Below are positions 1 to 7,232 of a stretch of DNA of 7,232 nt, in pieces. The notes beneath the pieces were generated by a model. The model saw nothing but the letters and a program-made list of their open reading frames with translations, made no database searches and was not told where the DNA came from. Source of the DNA: a bacterium ADurb.Bin374. Lineage in GTDB: Bacteria > Riflebacteria > Ozemobacteria > Ozemobacterales > Ozemobacteraceae. The translations under genes and the position numbers were made by a program. The stretch is from contig MWAR01000515.1 of NCBI GenBank assembly GCA_002068715.1, positions 1 to 7,232 on the forward strand, in the 5' to 3' direction. Every line of letters begins with the position of its first letter. The stretch's first letter is position 1.

Positions 1-26
1 GAAACGCGGCTCGTTATTTATGTATT

Positions 27-586
27 TTAAGATATGATAGCGATATGCTTTTTATACTCCGGCGTCATTTTGAACGAAGGCAGTTGGCTGTCCTTTGTTG
101 AGACGAGCGGGGCTGAGATCGGCCAGGAGATGGCGAGGTCGGGGTCGTTCCAGGTGATGCCGTTTTCATGGGCGGCTGAGTAGACGTTGGTGCAGGAGTA
201 GGTGAAGTCGACGTCGTCCGTGAGGGCGCAGAAGCCGTGGGCGAAGCCTGGGGGGATGAAGAGGAGTTTCTTGTTTTCGGACGAGAGGTTCGTGCCGAAC
301 CATTTGCCGAAGGTTGGCGAGCCGGGGCGGAGATCGACGGCGACGTCGAACGCCTCGCCCCGGACGACGCGGATCAGCTTGCCTTGCGAAAACGGCTCTC
401 GCTGGTAATGCAGGCCGCGCAGAATCCCGCGTTTCGAGCGGGAATGGTTCTGCTGGACGAAAACGGCTGCGATGCCGTGGGCCTTGAATCGCTCCTGGTG
501 GTAGGTTTCCATGAAGAAGCCGCGCTCATCCTCGAAAACCCGAGGTTCGATGATCCAGAGACCTTCGATGGGCGTCTCGATGAATT

Positions 587-590
<4 letters not shown>
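27..590 (-). CDS. rfbC: dTDP-4-dehydrorhamnose 3,5-epimerase (RmlC)
   Basis: This cytoplasmic enzyme epimerises dTDP-4-dehydro-6-deoxy-D-glucose at C3 and C5, the third step of dTDP-L-rhamnose synthesis. The protein has 187 residues, the usual length for this cupin-fold family. Visible landmarks are the N-terminal ERGFF segment (22-26), RGLHYQ with the catalytic-base His61, GFAHGF with His118, the catalytic Tyr131 in DFTYSCTN, and Lys166-Asp167 in the STKD segment; His61, Tyr131 and Asp167 match the family's active-site residues. The ATG overlaps the rfbA stop in an ATGA, and no clear Shine-Dalgarno precedes it, so translation is probably coupled to rfbA. It is the last gene of the run inside the window; the 26 nt beyond its TAA are too few to show a terminator. 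The function call is secure. Confidence 0.97.
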
Positions 591-2556
<1,966 letters not shown>

Positions 2557-2559
2557 CGT

Positions 2560-2567
2560 CTTTCCCT
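2560..2567 (-). promoter_or_regulatory. Shine-Dalgarno site deciding the rfbB start
   Basis: On the minus strand this reads AGGGAAAG. Its AGGG (2564-2567) lies 7 nt before the ATG at 2556. It favours that ATG over the upstream in-frame TTG at 2634. Reading of the site is direct; its use is inferred. Confidence 0.6.
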
Positions 2568-2597
2568 GAAAATGAAGTGTCGTTGTTTTCCGAGGCG

Positions 2598-2626
2598 ATG
2601 GTAACACCTCGCAATTCCTTATGCAA
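2598..2626 (-). promoter_or_regulatory. Weak candidate internal promoter before rfbB
   Basis: The 102-nt gap between rfbD and rfbB (2557-2658) is the only sizeable non-coding stretch in the window. Read on the minus strand it contains TTGCAT (2621-2626), a 17-nt spacer, and TACCAT (2598-2603). This matches a sigma-70 promoter at 3 of 6 and 4 of 6 consensus positions, so it is weak. The -10 box lies inside an imperfect inverted repeat: CGAGG and CCTCG arms at 2591-2595 and 2607-2611, with an 11-nt loop. No T-run follows the repeat on the minus strand, so an intrinsic terminator is unlikely. This could equally be leftover spacer without function. Confidence 0.2.
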
Positions 2627-2658
2627 AACGGCAAAGAAGATCTGCTGCCATGAAAACA

Positions 2659-3531
2659 TCAGGCGGGCGGTTGCCCGGCCTCGAGAAATCGTTTGAGATT
2701 GTGTTGCCAGGGGCTAACGCTGAAACCAAGCAGATTCCGAACTTTCGATTTGTCGAAGGCCGAATTTCTGGGACGTGCGGCCGGGAGTGGGTAGGCTTCG
2801 GTCGGGATCGGTTCGATCGGGACGGACTTCGTGATCAGGCCCAGACGCAGGGCCTCGTCGCGGATTGCCGTGGCGAATTCGTGCCAGGAGATGACGCCGT
2901 CGTCGGCGTAGTGGTAGATGCCATATCGGTCATCGTTTCGTGCGATGAGGCGGACAAGGTTTTCGGCCAGGGTCATCGTCCAGGTCGGCGAGCCGGTCTG
3001 ATCCGAGACGATGCGAAGGCTTTCTTTTTCTCGAAGCAGGCGAAGAATGGTGCGGACGAAATTCGGTCCGTGCTGGCCATACAACCAGCTGATGCGGAAC
3101 AGGAAGAACCTGTTCATCGATTCGGCGATGCATTTCTCCCCTTCCAGCTTGGTGCGTCCGTAAACGGAAAGCGGGGCGGGGCGGTCCCCCTCGTTCCATG
3201 GGCGATTGCCGGAGCCGTCGAACACATAATCCGTCGAGAAATGCACCAGAGGAATTCCGAGCCGGTGCGCAAGACGGGCGAGATTGCCGGGGCCGTCGGC
3301 ATTCAATTTTCGTGCAGTCTCGGGCTCGGATTCGGCTTTGTCGACGGCCGTATAGGCAGCACAGTTGACCAGCCATGTCGGGCGGTGCTCTGCCGCGAAA
3401 CGATCGATGGCGTCGGGATTCGTGATGTCGACGTCGCGATCCGATCCTATCCAGGGAAGAGCGGCGCGCGAAGCTGCCTCTCCGAGTTCCTTGCCCAGCA
3501 TTCCATTACAGCCGGTGATCCAGATTTTCAT
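2659..3531 (-). CDS. rfbD: dTDP-4-dehydrorhamnose reductase (RmlD)
   Basis: RmlD is the NAD(P)H-dependent SDR enzyme that reduces dTDP-4-dehydro-L-rhamnose to dTDP-L-rhamnose, the last step of the pathway. The protein has 290 residues, the usual length. The cofactor motif GCNGMLG is at 7-13 and the NCAAYTAVDKAE segment at 56-67. The family signature STDYVFDG is at 99-106, and the catalytic Tyr124/Lys128 pair sits in VYGRTK. The conserved C-terminal ARPRNSAFD is at 252-260. The start ATG overlaps the stop of the upstream Uma2 gene in an ATGA, and no good Shine-Dalgarno precedes it, so it is probably translated by coupling to that gene. The order D-B-A-C differs from the familiar enterobacterial B-D-A-C. 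Confidence 0.97.
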   Translation of the reverse strand: MKIWITGCNGMLGKELGEAASRAALPWIGSDRDVDITNPDAIDRFAAEHRPTWLVNCAAYTAVDKAESEPETARKLNADGPGNLARLAHRLGIPLVHFSTDYVFDGSGNRPWNEGDRPAPLSVYGRTKLEGEKCIAESMNRFFLFRISWLYGQHGPNFVRTILRLLREKESLRIVSDQTGSPTWTMTLAENLVRLIARNDDRYGIYHYADDGVISWHEFATAIRDEALRLGLITKSVPIEPIPTEAYPLPAARPRNSAFDKSKVRNLLGFSVSPWQHNLKRFLEAGQPPA

Positions 3532-4184
3532 GTGCGTTTTCGGCGGGACTTCTGTTCGGCCGGCGTTGCGACATACGACGCCGGACTTTGCCGCACGACT
3601 TTTGGCGGCTCGGGGGGAAAGACCTGGTCGAGGTCGATTTCGAGGCCGGGAAATTGCTGGCTTTTCAGCTTCATCGTTCGATCGAGAATGTCGGGGCGGC
3701 CATAGCGCATTTCGGATTTTAGGGTGAATGCCATCAGGATGCCGTCAGGCGAAATGATCCAGTATTCCTTCACGCCGTGTTTTTCATACAGGTTCAGTTT
3801 GCGGAGCTGGTCGTGAGCGGCTGTCGAAGGGGACAGAATTTCGACGATCAATTCCGGGGCCCCGCGACACCCGCGCTCGTCGAGCTTCGAATGATCGCAG
3901 ACAACGACAAGATCTGGGATAACCAGCGTGTTGACTTCTTCATCTGCCTCCTCGCCTTTTGGAAGCCTGATTCCAAAATTACCGATATGTACCTCGCATG
4001 GGCTGCCGCGAAAGTGATTGATGAGAAAACCTGCAAGATTGGTTGAAACGAGTGAATGCCACCTGTTCGGCGGTGTCATGGCATACGCCTGACCGTCAAT
4101 CAGTTCCCAGCGCTCATCTTCGGGCCATGTGAGAGCATCCCCGAAGGTGAATTTCGTTCGAGGTGATTCAAGAGGATGTGCCAT
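3528..4184 (-). CDS. Uma2-family (PF05685/DUF820) PD-(D/E)XK nuclease-like protein, copy 1
   Basis: This is a 218-residue soluble protein of the Uma2 family, which has a restriction-endonuclease-like fold; its biological role is not established. It carries the family landmarks in order: the N-terminal TWPEDERWELIDG block (19-31), IPDLVVV with putative metal-site Asp91, VEILSPST with Glu115, a displaced Lys129, and YEKHGVKEYW (133-142). PGLEIDLDQVFP follows at 179-190. The C-terminus ends in a basic tail (QKSRRKRT) absent from the other two copies here. The ATG at 4184 was chosen because GGAG lies 9 nt upstream; an ATG at 4199 and a TTG at 4208 are in frame but lack good sites. It begins 43 nt after nadE and its TGA overlaps the rfbD ATG. 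GC in sampled lines is about 50%, lower than nadE. Confidence 0.9.
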   Translation of the reverse strand: MAHPLESPRTKFTFGDALTWPEDERWELIDGQAYAMTPPNRWHSLVSTNLAGFLINHFRGSPCEVHIGNFGIRLPKGEEADEEVNTLVIPDLVVVCDHSKLDERGCRGAPELIVEILSPSTAAHDQLRKLNLYEKHGVKEYWIISPDGILMAFTLKSEMRYGRPDILDRTMKLKSQQFPGLEIDLDQVFPPEPPKVVRQSPASYVATPAEQKSRRKRT

Positions 4185-4193
4185 ACAATAGTT

Positions 4194-4197
4194 CTCC
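4194..4197 (-). promoter_or_regulatory. Shine-Dalgarno site deciding the start of Uma2 copy 1
   Basis: The minus strand reads GGAG 9 nt before the ATG at 4184. The alternative in-frame starts at 4199 and 4208 have no comparable site, and starting at 4184 gives an N-terminus similar in length to the paralogue at 6321-6950. Confidence 0.5.
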
Positions 4198-4227
4198 ATG
4201 TAGATCAATTAAGTGGCCTGGTAGAAG

Positions 4228-6315
4228 CTATTTCTCTGGGGAATAATTCGCGAGAACATCGAGCCAGAGAGCGGGGGAACCGTCGCTGGGGGCGCGCCAG
4301 TCGCCGCGAGGGGAGAGGGAGCCGCCGGAGCCGACTTTGGGGCCGTTCGGGACGCAGCTGCGCTTGAACTGGGAGGATCCGAAGAAGCGGCGGAGAAAGA
4401 CGGCAAGCCAGTGGCGGATGTCTTCGAGGGAATAGGCGTGACGTTCGTTTTCGGGGATGCCGGGGGGCCAGACGCCCTTGGCTGCGTCGCGCCAGGCACT
4501 CCAGGCGAGCCAGGCGATCTTGGCTGGAGGGAAGCCGAAGCGGGAGACGTAGTAGAGGTTGAAATCCTGGAGTTCGTAGGGACCGATGACGTCCTCGGTG
4601 CGCTGGTGGGGCTTGTCGGTTGGCTCGGCGCCGGCCGGGGGAGGGACGAGCTCGGGGGAGATCTCGGTCGAGAGAATGTCGTTCAGAAGGTGGCTCGCAT
4701 CGCGGCCGAACTCGCCCGACGAGGCGACCCAGCCGATCAGGTGTCGGATGAGGGTCTTGGGGACCGAGGCGTTCACGTTGTAATGCGACATGTGATCGCC
4801 GACGCCGTACGTGCACCAGCCCAGCGCGAGCTCACTCAGATCGCCCGTGCCGAGAACCAGCGCCCCGTGCATGTTGGCGAGCCTGAACAGGTGCGAGGTG
4901 CGTTCGCCCGCCTGGACATTCTCAAACGTGACGTCATACGCCGGCTTGCCTTCGGCCGCGGCATGGCCGAGATCGCGGAGCATCTGGTCGCAGGACGGCC
5001 TGATGTCGATCTCGCCGGCCGTCACGCCCATGACGCGCATCAGATCACGCGCGTTCGACAGGGTGCGGTCGCTCGTGGCATATCCGGGCATTGTATATGC
5101 CAAAATATTCGTTCTCGGCAGGCCCAGCCGGTCCATGGTGCGGGCCGCAACGATCAGCGCCTGGGTCGAGTCGAGGCCACCGGAGATGCCGATGACGAGC
5201 TTCCCGATGCCGGAACTGCGGAGCCGCTGCTCCAGGCCCTGCACCTGTATGGCGTATGCCTCTTCGCACCGGTGGTCGCGGTCGGCCGGGTTGCCGGGCA
5301 CGAAGGGAAACCGATCGACGTCACGCCGCAATGCCAGCGGCTGTTGGGGAACGGCGAACGGAAATCCGATGCGGCGCATCCGGAGACGGTCCTTGTGATC
5401 GGCGGCCGTGTCGGCGAACGTCGTGACGCGCTGGCGCTCGAGCAGGAGGCGTTCGATATCGATGTCGGCGATGGCGAGTTCGCCACCCCGGGAAAACCGC
5501 GAGGTTTCGGCGAGGAGGCGGCCGTTTTCCCAGATCATGCCGTGGCCATCCCAGGCAAGGTCGGTGGTCGATTCGCCGGGACCGGCGGCCGCGTAGAGAT
5601 ACGCGGAAAGACAGCGGCCGGTCTGCGATGCGGCGAGAAGCCTGCGATATTCGCCCTTGCCGATCGTCGCGTTGCTTGCCGACAGGTTGGCGACGACGGT
5701 CGCGCCGGCGAGGGCGGCGAACGTGGCGGGCGGAATCGGCGACCAGAGGTCTTCGCAGATTTCCACCGCGAGAGTGAATGTCGAAACGGTAAGTCGCCAG
5801 TTTCCTGTCGCGCGAGCTTCGAACAACAGGTCGGTGCCGAACGGCACACGATCACCGCAAAGTTCGATCTCGTCGCGTATCGCCTGCCGCGCGGCGCTGA
5901 ACTGACGCTTTTCATAGAACTCTCTATAATTAGGCAGGTAGCTCTTGGGCACGACGCCCAGGATCCGACCGTCATGGATGACGATCGCGGCATTGAACAG
6001 GCGGCCGTCGGCGCGCACCGGCGCTCCCACGATCAGTACCGGCATCAGCCCGCGTGAGGCATCCCGCACGCCGGCGACGGCTTCGTCGGCGGCATCCAGC
6101 AGTGCGGCCTGCTGGAACAGGTCTTCGCAACTGTAGCCGGTCAAACCAAGTTCAGGGAACGCGACGATAGCTGCGCACTCGTCGTGGGCTCGTCGAACGA
6201 GAACGAGCGTTTCAGCAAGATTGGCGGCCGGATCCGCCAAATGCACGACGGGCACGGCCACAGCACCGCGAATAAAACCTTGTGAATAGGGGGAGTCGAA
6301 CGGTACGCGTTTCAT
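4228..6315 (-). CDS. nadE: Glutamine-dependent NAD+ synthetase
   Basis: This enzyme performs the last step of NAD+ synthesis, amidating deamido-NAD+ with ammonia released from glutamine, at the cost of ATP. The 695-residue protein has an N-terminal nitrilase-type glutaminase domain (about 15-290) with the triad Glu55 ([10 protein letters not shown]), Lys124 ([12 protein letters not shown]) and Cys187 (VEICEDLW). A C-terminal synthetase domain (about 345-650) has the ATP-pyrophosphatase P-loop SGGLDS at 378-383. The deamido-NAD-binding region includes [17 protein letters not shown] (465-481) and [13 protein letters not shown] (488-500). The C-terminus keeps the [21 protein letters not shown] block (654-674). 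It matches the long form typified by Mycobacterium tuberculosis NadE; all catalytic residues appear intact. The ATG lies 5 nt after the upstream Uma2 stop with no clear Shine-Dalgarno, so coupling is likely. GC in sampled lines is about 68%. Confidence 0.97.
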   Translation of the reverse strand: MKRVPFDSPYSQGFIRGAVAVPVVHLADPAANLAETLVLVRRAHDECAAIVAFPELGLTGYSCEDLFQQAALLDAADEAVAGVRDASRGLMPVLIVGAPVRADGRLFNAAIVIHDGRILGVVPKSYLPNYREFYEKRQFSAARQAIRDEIELCGDRVPFGTDLLFEARATGNWRLTVSTFTLAVEICEDLWSPIPPATFAALAGATVVANLSASNATIGKGEYRRLLAASQTGRCLSAYLYAAAGPGESTTDLAWDGHGMIWENGRLLAETSRFSRGGELAIADIDIERLLLERQRVTTFADTAADHKDRLRMRRIGFPFAVPQQPLALRRDVDRFPFVPGNPADRDHRCEEAYAIQVQGLEQRLRSSGIGKLVIGISGGLDSTQALIVAARTMDRLGLPRTNILAYTMPGYATSDRTLSNARDLMRVMGVTAGEIDIRPSCDQMLRDLGHAAAEGKPAYDVTFENVQAGERTSHLFRLANMHGALVLGTGDLSELALGWCTYGVGDHMSHYNVNASVPKTLIRHLIGWVASSGEFGRDASHLLNDILSTEISPELVPPPAGAEPTDKPHQRTEDVIGPYELQDFNLYYVSRFGFPPAKIAWLAWSAWRDAAKGVWPPGIPENERHAYSLEDIRHWLAVFLRRFFGSSQFKRSCVPNGPKVGSGGSLSPRGDWRAPSDGSPALWLDVLANYSPEK

Positions 6316-6320
6316 ATGTA

Positions 6321-6950
6321 TTATGCCCGATATTTTTTTGGAGGTTCACGGACGATTCGTTTGGGCTGACTGGGAAAGACGTCTTTCAAATCGATCGACA
6401 AGCCCGGGAGAACGGGGGTTGTGAGGGTATCCTCGTCATTCAATGTTTCGACATTCCCGAATGTCCCACTCGATGTCAGGCGATAGAGAAACGCAATCCG
6501 GTTTGCCGGGTCTATCAGCCAGTATTCCTTCACATGATGTTTCTCATAGAGGCGTCGTTTGAGAATATGGTCACGTGATGCGGTCGATAACGAGGTGATT
6601 TCGACAACGATGTCCGGTGCACTTCGAATGCCGCGTGCGTCGATTTTTTTCTCGTCACAAACGACGAGAATGTCAGGTTGCACAACGGTTCTGATTTTTT
6701 CGTCGGCCTCCTTGCCGTTCGGAAGGCGAACATCGAAGGGGGCCGGATACACTTTACAAGGTTTGCCACGCAAATAATTCCACAGAAGTGCATGGAGATT
6801 ACTCAGAATTTCCTGATGGATCGGCGTCGGCGCCGGAGTCATATCGAACGCTTCACCGTCGATGATCTCCCAACGCTTGTTGTCAGACCAGGTTAGATAG
6901 TCACCATAGGTGCTCATATCATTTTTCGGAAGTTTGCGGGTATCCGACAT
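6321..6950 (-). CDS. Uma2-family (PF05685/DUF820) PD-(D/E)XK nuclease-like protein, copy 2
   Basis: This 209-residue Uma2-family protein has no known specific function. Landmarks are [16 protein letters not shown] (20-35), QPDILVV with putative metal-site Asp93, VEITSLST with Glu117 and Lys131, [14 protein letters not shown] (135-148), and [13 protein letters not shown] (181-193). It is clearly homologous to copy 1: by hand I count 34 identities in 58 positions across the catalytic core. The ATG at 6950 is chosen because AAAGGA lies 9 nt upstream; the frame is open further upstream only as an antisense-free extension through the previous gene. It starts 31 nt after the truncated third copy and ends 5 nt before nadE. 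The end of the gene contains a seven-A run in slippery phase. The SPST of the family motif reads SLST here. GC in sampled lines is about 50%. Confidence 0.88.
   Translation of the reverse strand: MSDTRKLPKNDMSTYGDYLTWSDNKRWEIIDGEAFDMTPAPTPIHQEILSNLHALLWNYLRGKPCKVYPAPFDVRLPNGKEADEKIRTVVQPDILVVCDEKKIDARGIRSAPDIVVEITSLSTASRDHILKRRLYEKHHVKEYWLIDPANRIAFLYRLTSSGTFGNVETLNDEDTLTTPVLPGLSIDLKDVFPSQPKRIVREPPKKYRA
6333..6339 (-). other. A AAA AAA slippery heptamer near the Uma2 copy 2 stop codon
   Basis: On the coding strand, seven consecutive A residues are read in the zero frame as CCA-AAA-AAA, the canonical X XXY YYZ phase for -1 slippage. After a -1 shift the codons ATA TCG GGC ATA ATA CAT lead straight to the nadE ATG in frame, skipping the TAA at 6321-6323. 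No obvious stimulatory hairpin or upstream Shine-Dalgarno was found. The sequence arrangement is certain; functional slippage is speculative. Confidence 0.35.
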
Positions 6951-6959
6951 GCGTTGTGG

Positions 6960-6965
6960 TCCTTT
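6960..6965 (-). promoter_or_regulatory. Shine-Dalgarno site deciding the start of Uma2 copy 2
   Basis: The minus strand reads AAAGGA, 9 nt before the ATG at 6950. The next in-frame ATG, at 6917, has no comparable site. The site lies in the 31-nt gap between the two tandem Uma2 genes. Confidence 0.55.
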
Positions 6966-6981
6966 CACCGGGGAAATCTCA

Positions 6982-7232
6982 TCAGAGATAGCGGGGCGGG
7001 CCCTCTCGAAGGACGCGGGGTGGGAGCGGCGGAAATACACGGCCCAGATCGATGGCAAGGCCGGGAAACAGCGGCGTGGAAAGAATCGTCGGTTTGCCGT
7101 CTTCGGTTTCGGCTGCGACGATGTCGGCGGAGCCGAATCGACCGTCGGGAAGCCGGCGATACATATAGACAAGACGGTCGTCAGGGTGCACGACCCAGTA
7201 TTCTCTTACGCCGTGGCGTTCGTATAGCGCAC
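6982..7232 (-). CDS. Uma2-family protein, copy 3 (C-terminal 82 residues, cut by the window edge)
   Basis: This is the 3' end of a third Uma2-family gene; the start lies beyond position 7232. The frame is open to the window edge and reads ALYERHGVREYWVVHPDD, the family's post-catalytic segment, followed by LFPGLAIDLGRVFPPLPPRV and a C-terminus of REGPPRYL. An in-frame GTG at 7191 is inside this conserved block and should not be taken as a start. The catalytic Asp/Glu/Lys region is off the window and cannot be judged. The gene lies 31 nt upstream of copy 2 in the same orientation. A sampled line gives about 65% GC, unlike copy 2, which argues against a very recent tandem duplication. Confidence 0.85.
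   Translation of the reverse strand, partial: ALYERHGVREYWVVHPDDRLVYMYRRLPDGRFGSADIVAAETEDGKPTILSTPLFPGLAIDLGRVFPPLPPRVLREGPPRYL

Noticed and set aside
1..26. Possible terminator after rfbC
   Set aside because: Only 26 nt are available and they contain no complete stem-loop with a T-run.
2557..2634. N-terminal extension of rfbB by 26 codons from a TTG
   Set aside because: The extension has no family similarity and no good ribosome binding site. The ATG at 2556 has AGGG at good spacing and starts at the Rossmann strand.
2650..3705. Plus-strand open frame of 351 codons
   Set aside because: It is antisense to rfbD and the end of Uma2 copy 1, both strongly supported. The translation resembles no family I recognise.
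4205..4816. Minus-strand open frame of 203 codons, rich in Arg, Pro and Leu
   Set aside because: It is an alternative frame inside the 3' part of nadE. The composition is typical of an out-of-frame reading of GC-rich DNA.
4411..6057. Plus-strand open frame of 548 codons
   Set aside because: It lies wholly antisense to nadE, whose protein matches its family from end to end. The frame is a by-product of high GC, and its translation shows no recognisable domain.
6644..6650. Second seven-A run on the coding strand of Uma2 copy 2
   Set aside because: It is read GAG-AAA-AAA-ATC, not in the X XXY YYZ phase, so it is not a canonical -1 site. The same holds for the run at 1695-1701 in rfbB.
6951..7172. 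N-terminal extension of Uma2 copy 2 by 74 codons
   Set aside because: It would overlap the coding end of Uma2 copy 3 in another frame and has no Uma2 similarity. The ATG at 6950 has a good Shine-Dalgarno site.

Overview
This window is a compact block of bacterial genes that all read on the minus strand. In transcription order, from the right edge to the left, they are: the 3' end of a Uma2-family gene, a complete Uma2 gene, a glutamine-dependent NAD+ synthetase (nadE), a second complete Uma2 gene, and the full dTDP-L-rhamnose set in the order rfbD, rfbB, rfbA, rfbC. I see no convincing gene on the plus strand, and no RNA gene, CRISPR array, insertion sequence or clear terminator.

The organism cannot be named from this sequence. 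It is a GC-rich bacterium with Shine-Dalgarno sites and ATGA stop/start overlaps. Several Uma2 (PF05685, formerly DUF820) paralogues close together is typical of genomes where this family has expanded, such as Cyanobacteria, Planctomycetes, Chloroflexota and some candidate phyla. The two-domain NadE of about 695 residues is the long type also found in actinobacteria. None of this fixes the phylum.

Left part (27-3531): RmlA, RmlB, RmlC and RmlD together convert glucose-1-phosphate and dTTP to dTDP-L-rhamnose, the activated sugar for O-antigen, capsule or other surface glycans. All four are full length with their catalytic motifs intact. rfbB/rfbA and rfbA/rfbC overlap by 4 nt (ATGA), which suggests translational coupling. 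The only sizeable non-coding gap in the window is 102 nt, between rfbD and rfbB.

Right part (3528-7232): nadE makes NAD+ from deamido-NAD+, glutamine and ATP. It sits between two Uma2 genes. Uma2 proteins have a PD-(D/E)XK nuclease-like fold and no established biological role. The Uma2 gene at 3528-4184 overlaps rfbD by 4 nt, which ties the Uma2/nadE segment to the rhamnose segment. The two flanking Uma2 genes are close to 50% GC in sampled lines, while nadE and the truncated third Uma2 gene are about 65% or more, so the cluster looks compositionally mosaic.

Most notable observation: the last codons of the Uma2 gene before nadE contain an A AAA AAA heptamer in the canonical -1 slippage phase. 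A -1 shift there would skip the Uma2 stop codon and run, without a stop, in frame into NadE. This is visible in the sequence, but its function is untested. No strong case for a wholly new biological system can be made from this window alone.
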